The notes: generated by a model not told the origin, from the sequence alone. A DNA stretch of 64,000 nucleotides from Nonomuraea montanisoli (GCF_013363975.1 NZ_JABWGN010000001.1:1-64000); one strand, 5' to 3'; positions 8,101-15,821 are shown, numbered from the stretch's first letter. Numbers and translations are program-made.

Positions 8101-10248
8101 GATGGCTATCTCATCGATGGAAGCTGTCAGTCCTCCGCCACCGACGTCGAGGTAGTCCAGTGCACTGGTGCCGGTGATGGGGGCGTTGAGAGTGCCGGCG
8201 GCTTGGCCGTCTAGGTACAACGTCTGTACGTCACCACCTGCGGCAAGTACGACGTGGTGCCACGCACCGTCCGTGACTGTGGCGTTGCTGACGATCGGGG
8301 TGGTCGTCTGGTGCAGCGACGCGGACAGTTTGCCGGCCGACGTGATCTGCAGCAGCGGGCTCGACGTCGTGTCGTAGTACGCGTGAGCCCGCATGATCGT
8401 GCCGGTTCCGGTGGTCTTGAACCACGTCTCCACCGAAGCCCACTTGCCCACCCGGGGGATGATGCCGTTTGGCAGCCTGATGTTCTCGCTGGTCGAGGCA
8501 CTGATGTCCACGGCCGTGTCAGCGGTTCCGGCCAGCGCACCTGACCTACCCAGAGTGACCTGACTGTAGAAGATGTCTTCAGCACCCCAGCCCAGGTCCT
8601 TACCCTGGTACCCCTCCTGCTCGCCGAGCCGCCAGTAACCGAGCGGATCAGAGTCCAGGATGGTGCTGCGATACAGCGAGCCGGGGCTGTGCTCATAGAG
8701 CGTGCAGCCGTCTGCCGGGTCGCAGACCTTCTCTAGCACGTCGCCGTTGTAGGTGTAGGACCAGGTGAGCGGCTTGCCGTCCACTGCGTCGGTCGACACC
8801 GCGGTGACGTGCGCGCCAGTCCAGGAGAAGGTGAGCGAGCGACCACCGGGTGCTGTCACCTTGGACAGCTTGCCGTCGGTCCCGTATGTGAGCTCCTGGA
8901 CGCGTCCCCGGTTGTCGGTAACCTTGAGGAGTCGGCCACCGCTGTCGAACAGGTAGGAGGTGGAGGACTTGTCCATCAGGCGCCAGCTACCATCGCTGCC
9001 CTTGGAGAGCGTGGCGTACATGCCGGGTGGCGGCTGGTAGGCTCCGTCGCTCTTCTTGGCGAAACGGACCTGACGGCCGTCGGGGTAGTTGACTAGCGCG
9101 GCCTCGCGACCCGCCACATTCTCAGCGGTGATCCGCATGTCCCATCGAGTGGCCCAGCCGGCGCCGAAAGCGCCGTCCCGCCGTGGGTCCATGCTGTTGA
9201 ACGACCGCACCACCGACAACGGCGGCCCGGCGGCCGCCACCACGGCGTCGGTGGAGGTCGTGGTGTAGTTGCCGGACTGCTGGTTGAATTCCTGCCCGTT
9301 GATGCCCCGTATCGACAACTGCGAGGTGATAGTCGGCTGCCGCACGCCCACCACCAGCGTGTACTCCTGGGAATAGCGGCTCTGCCCGCCGATCGTCGAG
9401 GCGTCAGTGACCTTGACCCGCCACCAGTATTGGCGGCCCCACGCCAGCGTGCCTTCCGGGATGGTCCAACTGCTGGACTCGTTGCAGCAGTACGGATTGT
9501 GGTTTGAGCAGCGGGACATCCACGGGGTTTCGCAGATCTCGAACTCATAGCTGATCTTGCCGGTGTACCAGGTCGTGGCGGTGACGGCCAGGGTCGGCGT
9601 TGTCGACATGATCTGAATGCCGTTGTCAGGGGACATCGAGGTCACGGTGGGCGGCTGCGGCTTGGGGCAGTCGCCGATCTGCATCCAGCCGGTCGGCTGC
9701 TCATGCGGCGGGTATATGTTCAGGTTCGCCGGGATGTTTTGGATAGCTTTCCAAATGCGCTGCCCCGCCGCGACATAGGTGCCGTACGCCACGTACACGC
9801 CCTTCTGCCACGGCGAGTACGAGCCACAGGGGGGATCGCACGGAGCCCATGGCCCGCAAGCCTGGGTGGAGGCCACGCCCGCCTTCGTCGCTGTCGGGCT
9901 GGGGGTGGGAGATGTCTGGCGGGAGGACGCGGTGCTTCGCACCCTGACCAGTCCGGAACGTTCCTCCTGCGGCAACGCCTTCTTCAGCGGCTTGGCCTTG
10001 CCCTTCGGCGTCCCTGGATCCGCAGTCGTGCGGGTGGCATTCGCCGGCGCCAGCGACGGTAAGCCCGCGGCGGTTCCCCAAGACTGCTTCGGCGTCTCGG
10101 CCGAGCCTCCCGCGGCCTGCGGCACTTCCACGGAGGCGGCCGCCACCACCGGTTGGGGATCGAGCCCCAGCAGCCCGGGAAGCATCACGGCCAACAGCGT
10201 GATCACCAGGATGCGGGCACGGCGATCCCAAGGCAGCAAGCGGCGCAT
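2152..10248 (-). CDS. Secreted RHS/YD-repeat polymorphic toxin with HINT and HYD1-type ADP-ribosyltransferase domains
   Basis: This is a protein of 2,698 residues. A signal peptide covers about 1-38, followed by a Pro/Thr-rich linker. Residues about 145-195 (SPWQKGVYVAYGTYV...) look like a chitin-binding CBM5/12-type module. A DUF6531-type region lies at about 320-395 and a LamG/concanavalin-like domain at about 545-735, followed by some 1,300 residues of YD repeats. The RHS core end motif (GYQGEYTDPDSGKVNMHARW, SRDTW, NIDPTGH) is present, then an Ala-rich and Pro-rich stretch. A pretoxin HINT domain lies at about 2439-2584, starting SFVEGT (Ser at the nucleophile position) and ending LVHN. 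The tip, residues 2585-2698 (FYHYTNEDGMKGILDSGEL, ARYGDGQYLSD), matches HYD1-type ADP-ribosyltransferase toxins. HINT self-cleavage would free the toxin. An immunity candidate follows. Confidence 0.88.
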   Translation of the reverse strand: MRRLLPWDRRARILVITLLAVMLPGLLGLDPQPVVAAASVEVPQAAGGSAETPKQSWGTAAGLPSLAPANATRTTADPGTPKGKAKPLKKALPQEERSGLVRVRSTASSRQTSPTPSPTATKAGVASTQACGPWAPCDPPCGSYSPWQKGVYVAYGTYVAAGQRIWKAIQNIPANLNIYPPHEQPTGWMQIGDCPKPQPPTVTSMSPDNGIQIMSTTPTLAVTATTWYTGKISYEFEICETPWMSRCSNHNPYCCNESSSWTIPEGTLAWGRQYWWRVKVTDASTIGGQSRYSQEYTLVVGVRQPTITSQLSIRGINGQEFNQQSGNYTTTSTDAVVAAAGPPLSVVRSFNSMDPRRDGAFGAGWATRWDMRITAENVAGREAALVNYPDGRQVRFAKKSDGAYQPPPGMYATLSKGSDGSWRLMDKSSTSYLFDSGGRLLKVTDNRGRVQELTYGTDGKLSKVTAPGGRSLTFSWTGAHVTAVSTDAVDGKPLTWSYTYNGDVLEKVCDPADGCTLYEHSPGSLYRSTILDSDPLGYWRLGEQEGYQGKDLGWGAEDIFYSQVTLGRSGALAGTADTAVDISASTSENIRLPNGIIPRVGKWASVETWFKTTGTGTIMRAHAYYDTTSSPLLQITSAGKLSASLHQTTTPIVSNATVTDGAWHHVVLAAGGDVQTLYLDGQAAGTLNAPITGTSALDYLDVGGGGLTASIDEIAIYDRPLSAAEVARHYAARLQAPYLLTKITLPSGRVWAVNTYDPATERIKTHTDQHGGTWQLGERTVDRAAGTSTVVVTDPKNEKITAVHDAWRGYRLMSKTDQLGKETKYYYDSGGFLYERIDPNNNWTTWQNDERGNTLSTETCRTVDSCQTAYMEYYLNKDDKFDLRNDRVLKVRDARSASSTDNTYATTFEYNQYGEQTKQITPATPDFPNGRSATIAYTDGTEPAVRGGTTPAGLVKSRTDARNNTTSYRYTSAGDLAEQTMPEGLVIASEFDVLGRVTSETEISKAQPDGAKTTYTYDLLGRVATQTSPGVKNEVTGVTHTAQTTYAYDPDSNTLSETVKDLTGGDQEQVFGYTYDTHGREETATDPEGGVIRTAWDEIGGKVTVTDELGSIFGYTYTKRGELASRTLKNWTGSPVAPTAPKEITLESFSYDDGGRLATRKDAMGRTTSYTYYRDDLLSETTATDAKLNGLTTTTNVVLERNTYDAAGNVTRQVAGGNKVRVDYVYDAAGRLTSETLDPDELGRKTGYTYDANGNILASKQSAADTTRVETTEYAYDKEDRLVRQTVKNDGADVTTTWKVDDRGLVVEAVDPRGNASGADAAAFTTTLRYDLNDQLIEVKSPPVKVEKAGAARDDRVTTKFGYDAVGRQTHAVDPEGRITTSGFDRAGQLRSVTGMPYTPPGGTAVTPKVLYEYDKAGRLTKTTNPRGQVTTIEYDALDNPVRATDPPAAQGQPAGQWISDYDLLGEELAAIDPTGARTEATYDDLGRRITSTLVERKPTNAAYVTKYEYNDASALTKVTPPSNKSTTYTVNAASEVRTETDPVTNTSTFDYDVVGRPAKVTNALGNALIADYDLAGRLTGLKNVDKQGATVKTRGYGYDLASNLTKVTSGEGHVTKRTFDATNQLTELVEPVSDTESITTSFGYDASGARTRLTDGRGNATWTAYNTLGLIETLTEPSTTAHPNLADRTWTHVYDVAGNETALIQPGGVRLDREFDQLDRVTKVSGSGEGLYTDDKTYGYDLADRVTKMNDQVLEYNDRSLLTKVSGPTGQTSAFAYDSMGNPAQQIDASGTTTYTWDDDNRLRTVTDPVSGRTNTYDYDKADRLSTVSSTNPVNTQVYTYDAVDRVATHTLKNSTGGQLAKITYGWDKDDNLTSKITEGTAGAGNNTYGYDHAGRLTSWKGPDGTTTTYKWDASGNRIQAGNKTYTYDERNRLTSGDGTDYTYTPRGTLATETKNGTTKHLTFDAFDRLINDGDATYTYDAFDRMATRQTRTTQQRFAYAGLSNDVVAITDQAGAVQSKYGRDPFGGLVSVKEGANAALGAFTDIHDDLVGTFSGTALSGSTAYNPYGEVLAQTGTKSALGYQGEYTDPDSGKVNMHARWYQPGTGSFGSRDTWTLSAEPSIQANRYAYVNGGPLSNIDPTGHHPDSGGGQTMSASIGGRGSTTGGVGNAAPALGGAAAAAGARAAMSRAVAAVVAAARAAQIAIKAAVISGRLAREAGRAARAAAVAAAAASKASSQGKGAVKPGGKTSTTSSSYGDDRREPRQPVKPKTKVRGKPQDQRPTTTTSTPHQQPRGCSAAGSCGQPKCSSPACRKIPTQNLDDKKGRKPTKQSTIHGPCKSPCTPPPCPESRCGTPKNCAPGQPCAHPDQIFINGDAVAELYGVDPNAYENPIINCDASRYGTGTCEDGVAAVDPENTEIESGDPPPPPIFNCDTGNSFVEGTKVLMADGGAKPIENVKIGDKVLAADPSTGRTEPQSVIALIAGQGMKRLVKITIDADGKKAELNGAVVATDNHPFWVPALKVWIPAGQLEPGMWLQTAAGTYVQIAAIASWTATQRVYNLTIDRAHTYHVVAGDQAVLVHNTNPDCETFYHYTNEDGMKGILDSGELRPSLKANNPKDARYGDGQYLSDIAPGTKTCGQLSYCFLRVPYAGRRFTHYVEIDVTGLDVVKGRDNVFVVPNDGPLDIRDRIRGWGRN

Positions 10249-10634
10249 ACGCCGTCACACTCCGAACCACGTGGGGCGTCCCGGGGAACGCCGGACGAAG
10301 CTCCACCCCCGTCTCAGCCAGATGACAAGGTCTCTGACTCGCGCGGCTCGGAGCGCGTTGCTCAAACGGACGAAGCGTAACTTCCGCCTGAAACGGCCAC
10401 AAGATCGAATCAAGTCATACAAAGATCACGGATGGTGACTTACCGCTCTTGATCCCCGCCCCTTGAGCCACTTGTCAGACGATCTTTGCCACCACCTCCC
10501 GGCGCCCGGTCATCCTCTTGGCAGTGAGAGTCAAGGGCCGCCGACTGGTCAGGCTGGTATCGGCATGAGACTCCTCGCACAGAGGTACTCCAAGCCGCAC
10601 ACACGAGCGGGCGCGAAGCTGGGAAGAAAGAACG
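10249..10634. other. Intergenic stretch without a recognisable gene
   Basis: This is 386 bases between the RHS toxin start and the antitoxin remnant. Open frames here are short and lack family features. It presumably contains the toxin promoter. The only start signal seen is a weak GGAG about ten bases upstream of the toxin ATG. I see no inverted repeat or RNA gene. Confidence 0.5.
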
Positions 10635-10838
10635 ATGACGAACTTTCCCAAGTGGAGCAACGTCCGTGCCGACGTCGTGGCCGCTTCCGGCGGAGAAGAG
10701 GCCGTGACGGAAGCCCGGCGGCACAACCAGGCCTATATCGACGGATATCTGCCGGCCGAGGCTACTCGGGCTGAGGTGGTGGACCGAGTGAGCGCGTCCA
10801 GGTGCCAAGTCTCGCAGGCGGAGCACGGCGAGGTCTGA
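10635..10838 (+). pseudogene. Truncated HigA-type XRE antitoxin remnant
   Basis: Sixty-seven codons begin MTNFPKWSNVRADVVAASGG and contain EEAVTEARRHNQAYIDG, the opening of chromosomal HigA-like antitoxins that normally run to about 100 residues. The following helix-turn-helix is damaged: the expected helix leading to TQAEVA reads PAEATRAEVVDRVSASRCQV, and the frame stops at HGEV where the family continues. No toxin partner is nearby. It is probably a dead antitoxin left after loss of its toxin. Confidence 0.6.
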
Positions 10839-11087
10839 GCACCACGGTTGGTCTCGAGCGATGCCGGCCAGAACACCCAGTCGGAGGCGTGGGCGCGATC
10901 GCCTGAGCTCGCCTGGCCTTGAGTGTCGATATGTCTCAACCGAGCGACGCGTTGCGGCACCACGGGACCGCACGTCCTGACCGACCAACAGACACACAGG
11001 CATTCCCTCCAGGCAAGGAACAAGGCGCAACATCCGAGCTATGGTGGCCTCAGTCCCTGGCCCACGGCATATACGGAGGTCAAACGT

Positions 11088-11942
11088 ATGTCGAGTCCGC
11101 AGCACCGCCTGGAGGAAGCGCGAGGAATCCTCGCGGCCCGCCTCCGCGAGATCCGGAGCGCGGCCGGTATAACCGGCCGCGACCTGGCACAACAGGCAGG
11201 ATGGCACTTCAGCAAGGTCTCCAAGCTCGAGAACAACAAGCAACTCCCGAGCGAGACCGACGTCCGGGACTGGTGCCGGATCTGCGAGGCAGAGTCTCAG
11301 ACGACGGATCTGGTCGCCAGCGTCCGGAACGTGAACGCCTTCTACACCGAGTGGCGGCGGCTCGAGGAGACCGGTATCGGTCAGGTGCAACGATCCTTCC
11401 TTCCGCTGTACGAGCGGACCAGCCAGTTCCGGGTCTTCCAGCACAGCGCGATCCCTGGACTCATCCAGACCCCCGCGTACGCGCGCGGGCACCTAAAGAA
11501 GATCGTCGGCTTCCGGGGGATCCCGGACGACGTGGACACCGCCGTCGAAGCACGCATGAGGCAGCAGGACGTCATGACGACCGGCGCGCGCCGGTTCGCG
11601 TTCCTGATCGGCGAGCAGGCGCTTCACACGCCGTACTGTGCGTCGGCCGAGATGGCGGCGCAGATGGACCAGCTCATCGACCTGACGCGACGCGTGAACG
11701 TCAGTATCGGAGTGGTCATCTGGCGACCCGAGACCGGCATCTGGCCGCCGGAGAACTTCTGGATCTACGACACCGAGCAGGTACGCGTGGACACGATTCC
11801 GGGGCAGGTTCGCGTCAAGGCACCAGGCGATGTCGCCCTGTACGAGAAAGCATTCCAAGCGCTGTCCGAATCGGCGGTCTACGGCGACGAAGCGCGGGCT
11901 CTATTCGCTGCGGCGCAGCGAAAGTGGAGCGGACAGAGCTGA
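11088..11942 (+). CDS. XRE helix-turn-helix regulator with DUF5753 domain
   Basis: This is a protein of 284 residues. The ATG at 11088 is preceded by GGAGG at 11075-11079, so I prefer it to an upstream in-frame ATG at 10923. Residues about 10-65 form an XRE helix-turn-helix (GRDLAQQAGWHFSKVSKLEN), and the remainder is the DUF5753 domain (FRVFQHSAIPGLIQTPAYAR, RQQ, FLIGEQAL). Such proteins are abundant in filamentous actinomycetes, commonly paired with small DUF397 or similar proteins, and act as pleiotropic or toxin-antitoxin-like regulators. Here two unknown small genes follow after an 84-base spacer that can form a pseudoknot. Its DNA target cannot be read from the sequence. Confidence 0.88.
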   Translation: MSSPQHRLEEARGILAARLREIRSAAGITGRDLAQQAGWHFSKVSKLENNKQLPSETDVRDWCRICEAESQTTDLVASVRNVNAFYTEWRRLEETGIGQVQRSFLPLYERTSQFRVFQHSAIPGLIQTPAYARGHLKKIVGFRGIPDDVDTAVEARMRQQDVMTTGARRFAFLIGEQALHTPYCASAEMAAQMDQLIDLTRRVNVSIGVVIWRPETGIWPPENFWIYDTEQVRVDTIPGQVRVKAPGDVALYEKAFQALSESAVYGDEARALFAAAQRKWSGQS

Positions 11943-11951
11943 CCAAAACGG

Positions 11952-12000
11952 GATGTTGCGAGGGTCTGCGAGAAACCTCAAGCAACATCGTGGACCCTCG
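11952..12000 (+). promoter_or_regulatory. Interleaved inverted repeats capable of an H-type RNA pseudoknot or two overlapping operators
   Basis: GATGTTGC (11952-11959) pairs exactly with GCAACATC (11982-11989). CGAGGGTC (11959-11966) pairs exactly with GACCCTCG (11993-12000). The order arm1-arm2-arm1'-arm2' is that of an H-type pseudoknot. It lies between the DUF5753 regulator stop and the ATG at 12027, so it would sit in the leader of the next gene. Alternatively these are two DNA palindromes bound by the regulator. Confidence 0.5.
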
Positions 12001-12026
12001 ACAAACACCATTCGTACCTTGCTGGT

Positions 12027-12368
12027 ATGGAGTCCTTGACCAGCCGTCAGGCACACCCGTCCGACAAAGTTCCGGTCGAGATCAACAGGATGTCGATCTT
12101 CGTTCCGAGAAACACGACAAGCGTCTACCTCGCACAGGCTTACATCAACGCGATGAAGCCCGAAGAGGTATCCGGAGCGATCCTTACGACCGACCTCATG
12201 TTCGCCTGGACGTGGTTGATCGAAGGACTGGATGACGACGGCTGGGGTGAAGTCGTCGTTTTCGATGTGGCGATCAAAACGTTTCCCCGCTGGCATCGAA
12301 ATCTAGGCCGAATCGACGGCCCGACGAAATACCCCAACCCCCTCCAGTACACCCGCGTCGACCCATGA
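12027..12368 (+). CDS. Unknown small protein, partner of the DUF5753 regulator
   Basis: This is a protein of 113 residues beginning MESLTSRQAHPSDKVPVEIN. I do not recognise a family. It contains a central stretch NTTSVYLAQAYINAM and a Trp-rich segment FAWTWLIEGLDDDGWGEVVV, with no signal peptide or membrane helix, so it is probably a cytoplasmic alpha/beta protein. The next gene starts inside its stop codon (ATGA at 12365-12368), so the two are translationally coupled and likely act together. Base composition is lower in GC than the core genes downstream, which suits an accessory cassette. Function is not assignable from sequence alone. Confidence 0.6.
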   Translation: MESLTSRQAHPSDKVPVEINRMSIFVPRNTTSVYLAQAYINAMKPEEVSGAILTTDLMFAWTWLIEGLDDDGWGEVVVFDVAIKTFPRWHRNLGRIDGPTKYPNPLQYTRVDP

Positions 12369-12631
12369 CGGCGCCGCGCAAGTCCAGCCTTGAGTGGTTC
12401 CCCTATATCGCTCGGGGCACGCGGTCGAGGACCAAAGAGGTCGTCGCCCACGGCAATGTCGAATACGAACAATGCGTAGAGGGCGGCCTCTTTCTCATAC
12501 GACGCATAGAACGGGCCCGGTCCGGGTCGCCCACGGTCTTGGAGATCGGCCGTGGCATGACACGCACCCGCGTACTGGGTCTTTGGCAGCAGATTCTCCG
12601 CAATACCACTGAGCTCAGGCTTCCGCAGTGA
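12365..12631 (+). CDS. Unknown small basic protein coupled to the preceding gene
   Basis: This is a protein of 88 residues beginning MTAPRKSSLEWFPYIARGTR, rich in Arg, with segments HGNVEYEQCVEGGLFLIRRI and TRTRVLGLWQQIL. No family is recognised. Its ATG overlaps the stop of the 12027 gene by four bases (ATGA), a strong sign of a real two-gene unit. It ends six bases before the stop of a truncated E2 copy on the other strand, so its 3' end marks a recombination border. It may be the DNA- or RNA-binding half of a small cassette with the DUF5753 regulator, but that is inference. Confidence 0.55.
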   Translation: MTAPRKSSLEWFPYIARGTRSRTKEVVAHGNVEYEQCVEGGLFLIRRIERARSGSPTVLEIGRGMTRTRVLGLWQQILRNTTELRLPQ

Positions 12632-12636
12632 ACTTC

Positions 12637-12836
12637 TCACAGCTGCTCGGGCGACTCCAGCGCCTCCTTCAAAGCCTGCAGGAAGAGGACCGCGTCGCGG
12701 CCGTTGTTGAGGCGGTGGTCGTAGGCGAGGCCGATCGTCGCCACCGTACGGTCGCCCTCCGGCTGCGGCGAGGCCAGGGCGAGGGCGCAGGCGTGGCCCG
12801 GGGCGATGATCGGGATGGCCAGGGCGATGTCCGGGC
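12637..12836 (-). pseudogene. Duplicated 3' end of the 2-oxoacid dehydrogenase E2 gene
   Basis: About 155 bases (12681-12836) match the 3' part of the intact E2 gene (15890-16045) with only a handful of differences. The similarity fades gradually toward the stop. In the minus-strand frame it encodes YDHRLNNGRDAVLFL followed by QALKEALESPEQL and TGA. There is no N-terminal half, lipoyl domain or start, so it is a non-functional fragment. Together with the intact E2 end it forms a direct repeat enclosing trpA, trpB and the GntR gene. Confidence 0.85.
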
Positions 12837-12852
12837 CGCGTGTCCGCGAAGA

Positions 12853-13686
12853 TCACCGTCCTTCGTTGCCGAGCGCCTGCCGCAAGGCATCGGCAGACGC
12901 AGTGACCTGCGTGTCCAGAGCCCGGCGGATGGCGGCGACGTCCGAACCCACCTCAGCCGGAGTGGCGCCATCGAGGACCCGTCGCATGAGCGCTGACGCC
13001 ACGACCACGCCGTCCGCGTGCCTGCACGCCTCCACGGCATGTTCGGGCGTGGAGATGCCGAACCCCAGCAGAACGGGGCGGGTGGTCAGTTCGCGCAGCC
13101 GTGCCGCCACCGACCGGGCGGAGTCCGGCATCGAAGCGCGCTCGCCCGTGGTGCCCATGACCGTGACACCGTAGATGAAGCCGCGGCTCTCCTCGGCGAT
13201 GCTGCGCAGCCTCGCCGGCGGCGTGGACGGTGCGGCGAGCAACACGAGATCGATTCCGGCAGCGGTGGCGGCCACCGAGAGCGAGCCTGCTTCGTCATGC
13301 GGCACGTCGGGCACGACCAGCCCGCTGACACCCGCCTCGGCCAGCCGGGCGCAGAACGCCTTAGCGCCCGCCCGGAACACGATGTTGCTGTACGTCATGA
13401 CCACGAGCGGCACCTCGACGGCCGCCGAGGCGATCTCGTCGAGCAGCCGGTCGGGCGTGACGCCCCGCCGGAGCGCCCGGTCCGACGCCTCCTGGATCGT
13501 GCCCCCGTCGAGCATCGGGTCGGAGAACGGCAGGCCGATCTCGACCGCGTCCGCACCGGCGTCCGCGTAGGCGCGCACGTACGCAAGCCAGTCGTCGGTC
13601 AGGCCACCGGTCACGTACGGCACCAGCAACGCCCGGCCCGCGTCGCGCCGCGCCCTCAGGTACGTCTCCAAGGACTCCTCGGTCAT
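12853..13686 (-). CDS. trpA: Tryptophan synthase alpha subunit
   Basis: This is a TIM-barrel protein of 277 residues that cleaves indole-3-glycerol phosphate to indole and glyceraldehyde 3-phosphate. The active-site Glu is in [12 protein letters not shown] and the Asp in MLDGGTIQ. Further hallmarks are [34 protein letters not shown] and [14 protein letters not shown]. The phosphate-binding end (LLGFGIST) is intact. Its ATG overlaps the trpB stop as ATGA at 13683-13686, so the subunits are translationally coupled. The rest of the trp pathway is absent here, so this is probably a second copy of trpBA, possibly for a specialised product or a local tryptophan supply. It ends about 17 bases from the E2 fragment. 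Confidence 0.93.
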   Translation of the reverse strand: MTEESLETYLRARRDAGRALLVPYVTGGLTDDWLAYVRAYADAGADAVEIGLPFSDPMLDGGTIQEASDRALRRGVTPDRLLDEIASAAVEVPLVVMTYSNIVFRAGAKAFCARLAEAGVSGLVVPDVPHDEAGSLSVAATAAGIDLVLLAAPSTPPARLRSIAEESRGFIYGVTVMGTTGERASMPDSARSVAARLRELTTRPVLLGFGISTPEHAVEACRHADGVVVASALMRRVLDGATPAEVGSDVAAIRRALDTQVTASADALRQALGNEGR

Positions 13687-14897
13687 GGCAACCTCGCAAG
13701 CTGGTCGGCGTCCTTGTCGCCGCGACCGGACAGAGTGACGAGCACCGTCGAGCCTGGCGGCAGTTCGGGCGTGCCGGCCGCCCGGAGCACCCAGGCCAGG
13801 GCGTGGGCCGATTCGAGCGCCGGGAGGATTCCCTCGGCCCGGGCGAGCCGCGCCACCGCCGCGATCGCCTCGTCGTCGGTCACCGAGAGGTAGGAGGCGC
13901 GACCCAGGTCGGCGAGATGAGCGTGTTCCGGCCCGATTCCCGGATAGTCGAGTCCGGCCGAGACGGAGTGAGCCTCTCGGATCTGACCGTTCTCGTCCTG
14001 GAGGACGTGGGAGTAGAAGCCGTGCAGCACGCCCGGCTCTCCCGCGGTCATCGCCGCCCCGCCCGCCGGCTCGACCCCGACGAGCCGGGCCGGCGTGTCG
14101 ACGAAGCCCGCGAACGTGCCCGCCGCGTTGGAACCGCCGCCCACGCACGCCACCACCACGTCGGGGGTGCCGCACGGCAACAGGCTCGCGCACTGCCCGC
14201 GCGCCTCTTCGCCGATCACGCGCTGGAACTCGCGGACCAGCCAGGGGTACGGGTGGGGGCCCATCACCGAGCCGATGCAGTAGTGCGCGTCGTCCGCGGA
14301 CGCCACCCAGTGCCGGAGCGCCTCGTTGCAGGCGTCCTTGAGGGTGCGGCTGCCGCTGGAGACGCCGATGACCTCGGCGCCCAGCAGGCGCATGCGGAAC
14401 ACGTTGAGCGCCTGGCGCTCCATGTCGCGCTCCCCCATGAAGACGGTGACGTCCAGACCGAGCAGTGCTCCGGCGGTGGCGGTGGCGACTCCGTGCTGAC
14501 CGGCTCCGGTCTCGGCCAGCAGGCGCGTCTTCCCCATGCGCCGGGCGAGCAGAGCCTGCCCCAGCACATTGTTGATCTTGTGGGATCCGGTGTGCGCCAG
14601 GTCCTCCCTCTTGAGGAGCAGCGTCACGCCGAGCTCGGCGGAGAGCCGCAAGGCGGGCGTGACGGGGGTGGGGCGACCTGCGTACAGCTCCAGCGTCTGG
14701 TTCAACGTCGCACGGAACGTGGGATCCCCCCAGGCGTCGCGGAACGCCTCTTCGAGTTCTTCACAGGCGGGCACCAGTGACTCCGGTACGAACCGGCCGC
14801 CGAAACGACCGAATCGACCGGCGGCGCCGGGGTCATCCATGATCGATCGATGCCGGTGGGCGAGGTCGTCCCCCGGACCCCACAACACGAGACTCAT
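13683..14897 (-). CDS. trpB: Tryptophan synthase beta subunit
   Basis: This PLP enzyme joins indole and serine to give tryptophan. It is 404 residues from the ATG at 14897, which has GGAGG five bases upstream. Starting at Met20 (14840) would give the canonical length and put the PLP lysine at 88, but that start has no ribosome site. The PLP Lys is in [10 protein letters not shown], with [12 protein letters not shown] and the phosphate-binding [10 protein letters not shown] following. LLLKREDL identifies the common TrpB1 type. It is the first gene of trpBA, under a palindromic operator at 14907-14916, and divergent from the GntR gene that probably controls it. Confidence 0.93.
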   Translation of the reverse strand: MSLVLWGPGDDLAHRHRSIMDDPGAAGRFGRFGGRFVPESLVPACEELEEAFRDAWGDPTFRATLNQTLELYAGRPTPVTPALRLSAELGVTLLLKREDLAHTGSHKINNVLGQALLARRMGKTRLLAETGAGQHGVATATAGALLGLDVTVFMGERDMERQALNVFRMRLLGAEVIGVSSGSRTLKDACNEALRHWVASADDAHYCIGSVMGPHPYPWLVREFQRVIGEEARGQCASLLPCGTPDVVVACVGGGSNAAGTFAGFVDTPARLVGVEPAGGAAMTAGEPGVLHGFYSHVLQDENGQIREAHSVSAGLDYPGIGPEHAHLADLGRASYLSVTDDEAIAAVARLARAEGILPALESAHALAWVLRAAGTPELPPGSTVLVTLSGRGDKDADQLARLP

Positions 14898-14906
14898 GCG
14901 GCCTCC

Positions 14907-14916
14907 GTTCTAGAAC
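14907..14916. promoter_or_regulatory. Palindromic operator candidate upstream of trpB
   Basis: GTTCTAGAAC is a perfect 10-bp palindrome, immediately upstream of the trpB ribosome site. GntR/HutC-type regulators such as DasR bind CTAG-centred palindromes (GGTCTAGACC core), so the local GntR/UTRA protein is the natural candidate ligand. Its position would block transcription start or early elongation of trpBA. Confidence 0.55.
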
Positions 14917-15050
14917 TGTTGGGGAGAGTATCGGCGAGGCCCCGGCGCCGCGCAAGCCCGCAGCGCTCCGGCGCGTCGTCCTCGACGCCCACGGACAGGG
15001 GTTCCAGCGGCGACTTCCGGCCCGCGGGGGCTTGGATACGATGAGCCCTC

Positions 15051-15821
15051 ATGGAGAACTCGGGCGGCGCCGGAAGCCCACCGCGGCCGAAGTACCGGAT
15101 CCTTCAGGACGAGCTGTCCGACCGGATTCGCCGCGGCGTCTACCGTCCTGGCCAGGCTCTCCCCGCGCAGCGCAAGCTGGCCGCCTCCCTGGGCGTGACC
15201 CTGATGACCCTGCGGCAGGCGCTGCGAGCCCTGTCCGACCAGGGGCTCGTGGTCCAGGAGCCGGGCCGGGGCACCTTCGTCACGTCTCCGGTGGCGGCCT
15301 ACCGGCTGGAGACCCTGCGCAGCCTCGCCGATGATCTGCGCGCCCAAGGGCGCGACGTCGCCACCAAGGTCCTGTCGGTCGAGGTCCGCCGGCTGCCTTC
15401 AGCGGTGGCGGCGAGCCTGGGGGCCTCCGACGACGCCTGGGGGCTGCGTCTGGAGAGGATGCGCCTGGTGGACGGCGATCCCGCGATCCACCAGGATTCC
15501 TGGGTGCCCGAGCCGTACGCCTCGATGATCCGGGGAGAGGACTTCGAGGTCATGCCCCTCTACCACGCGCTCGCCACCCTGTGCGGCGCCGCCATCGCCT
15601 CCGCCACCGAGGCGATCCGGCCCGTCGCACTGCCGGCCCGTCTGGCGGAGATCCTCCGCCTGCCCGCCGGCAGCCCGGTGTTCTCCAGCGAGCGCGTCAC
15701 GCGGAGTCTGGACGGCGCCGCCCTGGTCCACGACCAGGCCCACATCGACGGCAGCCGCATGCTCATCCGCGCCGACCGCCTCGCTCGCTCCATGTCCCTG
15801 CACTGGAGCCTGCACCAGTAG
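15051..15821 (+). CDS. GntR-family regulator with UTRA ligand domain (HutC subfamily)
   Basis: This is a protein of 256 residues. The winged helix-turn-helix lies at about 14-82 (ILQDELSDRIRRGVYRPGQA, LMTLRQALRALSDQGLV, GRGTFV), and the UTRA domain at about 95-250 (VLSVEVRRLP, GDPAIHQDSWVP, RSLDGAALVHDQAHIDG). HutC-type members sense small metabolites and mostly repress adjacent genes. It is divergent from trpBA with about 150 bases between starts. The CTAG palindrome at 14907 lies at the trpB end of that gap, so a tryptophan-related or amino-acid-like ligand is plausible. It converges on the E2 gene with a 21-base gap. Confidence 0.88.
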   Translation: MENSGGAGSPPRPKYRILQDELSDRIRRGVYRPGQALPAQRKLAASLGVTLMTLRQALRALSDQGLVVQEPGRGTFVTSPVAAYRLETLRSLADDLRAQGRDVATKVLSVEVRRLPSAVAASLGASDDAWGLRLERMRLVDGDPAIHQDSWVPEPYASMIRGEDFEVMPLYHALATLCGAAIASATEAIRPVALPARLAEILRLPAGSPVFSSERVTRSLDGAALVHDQAHIDGSRMLIRADRLARSMSLHWSLHQ

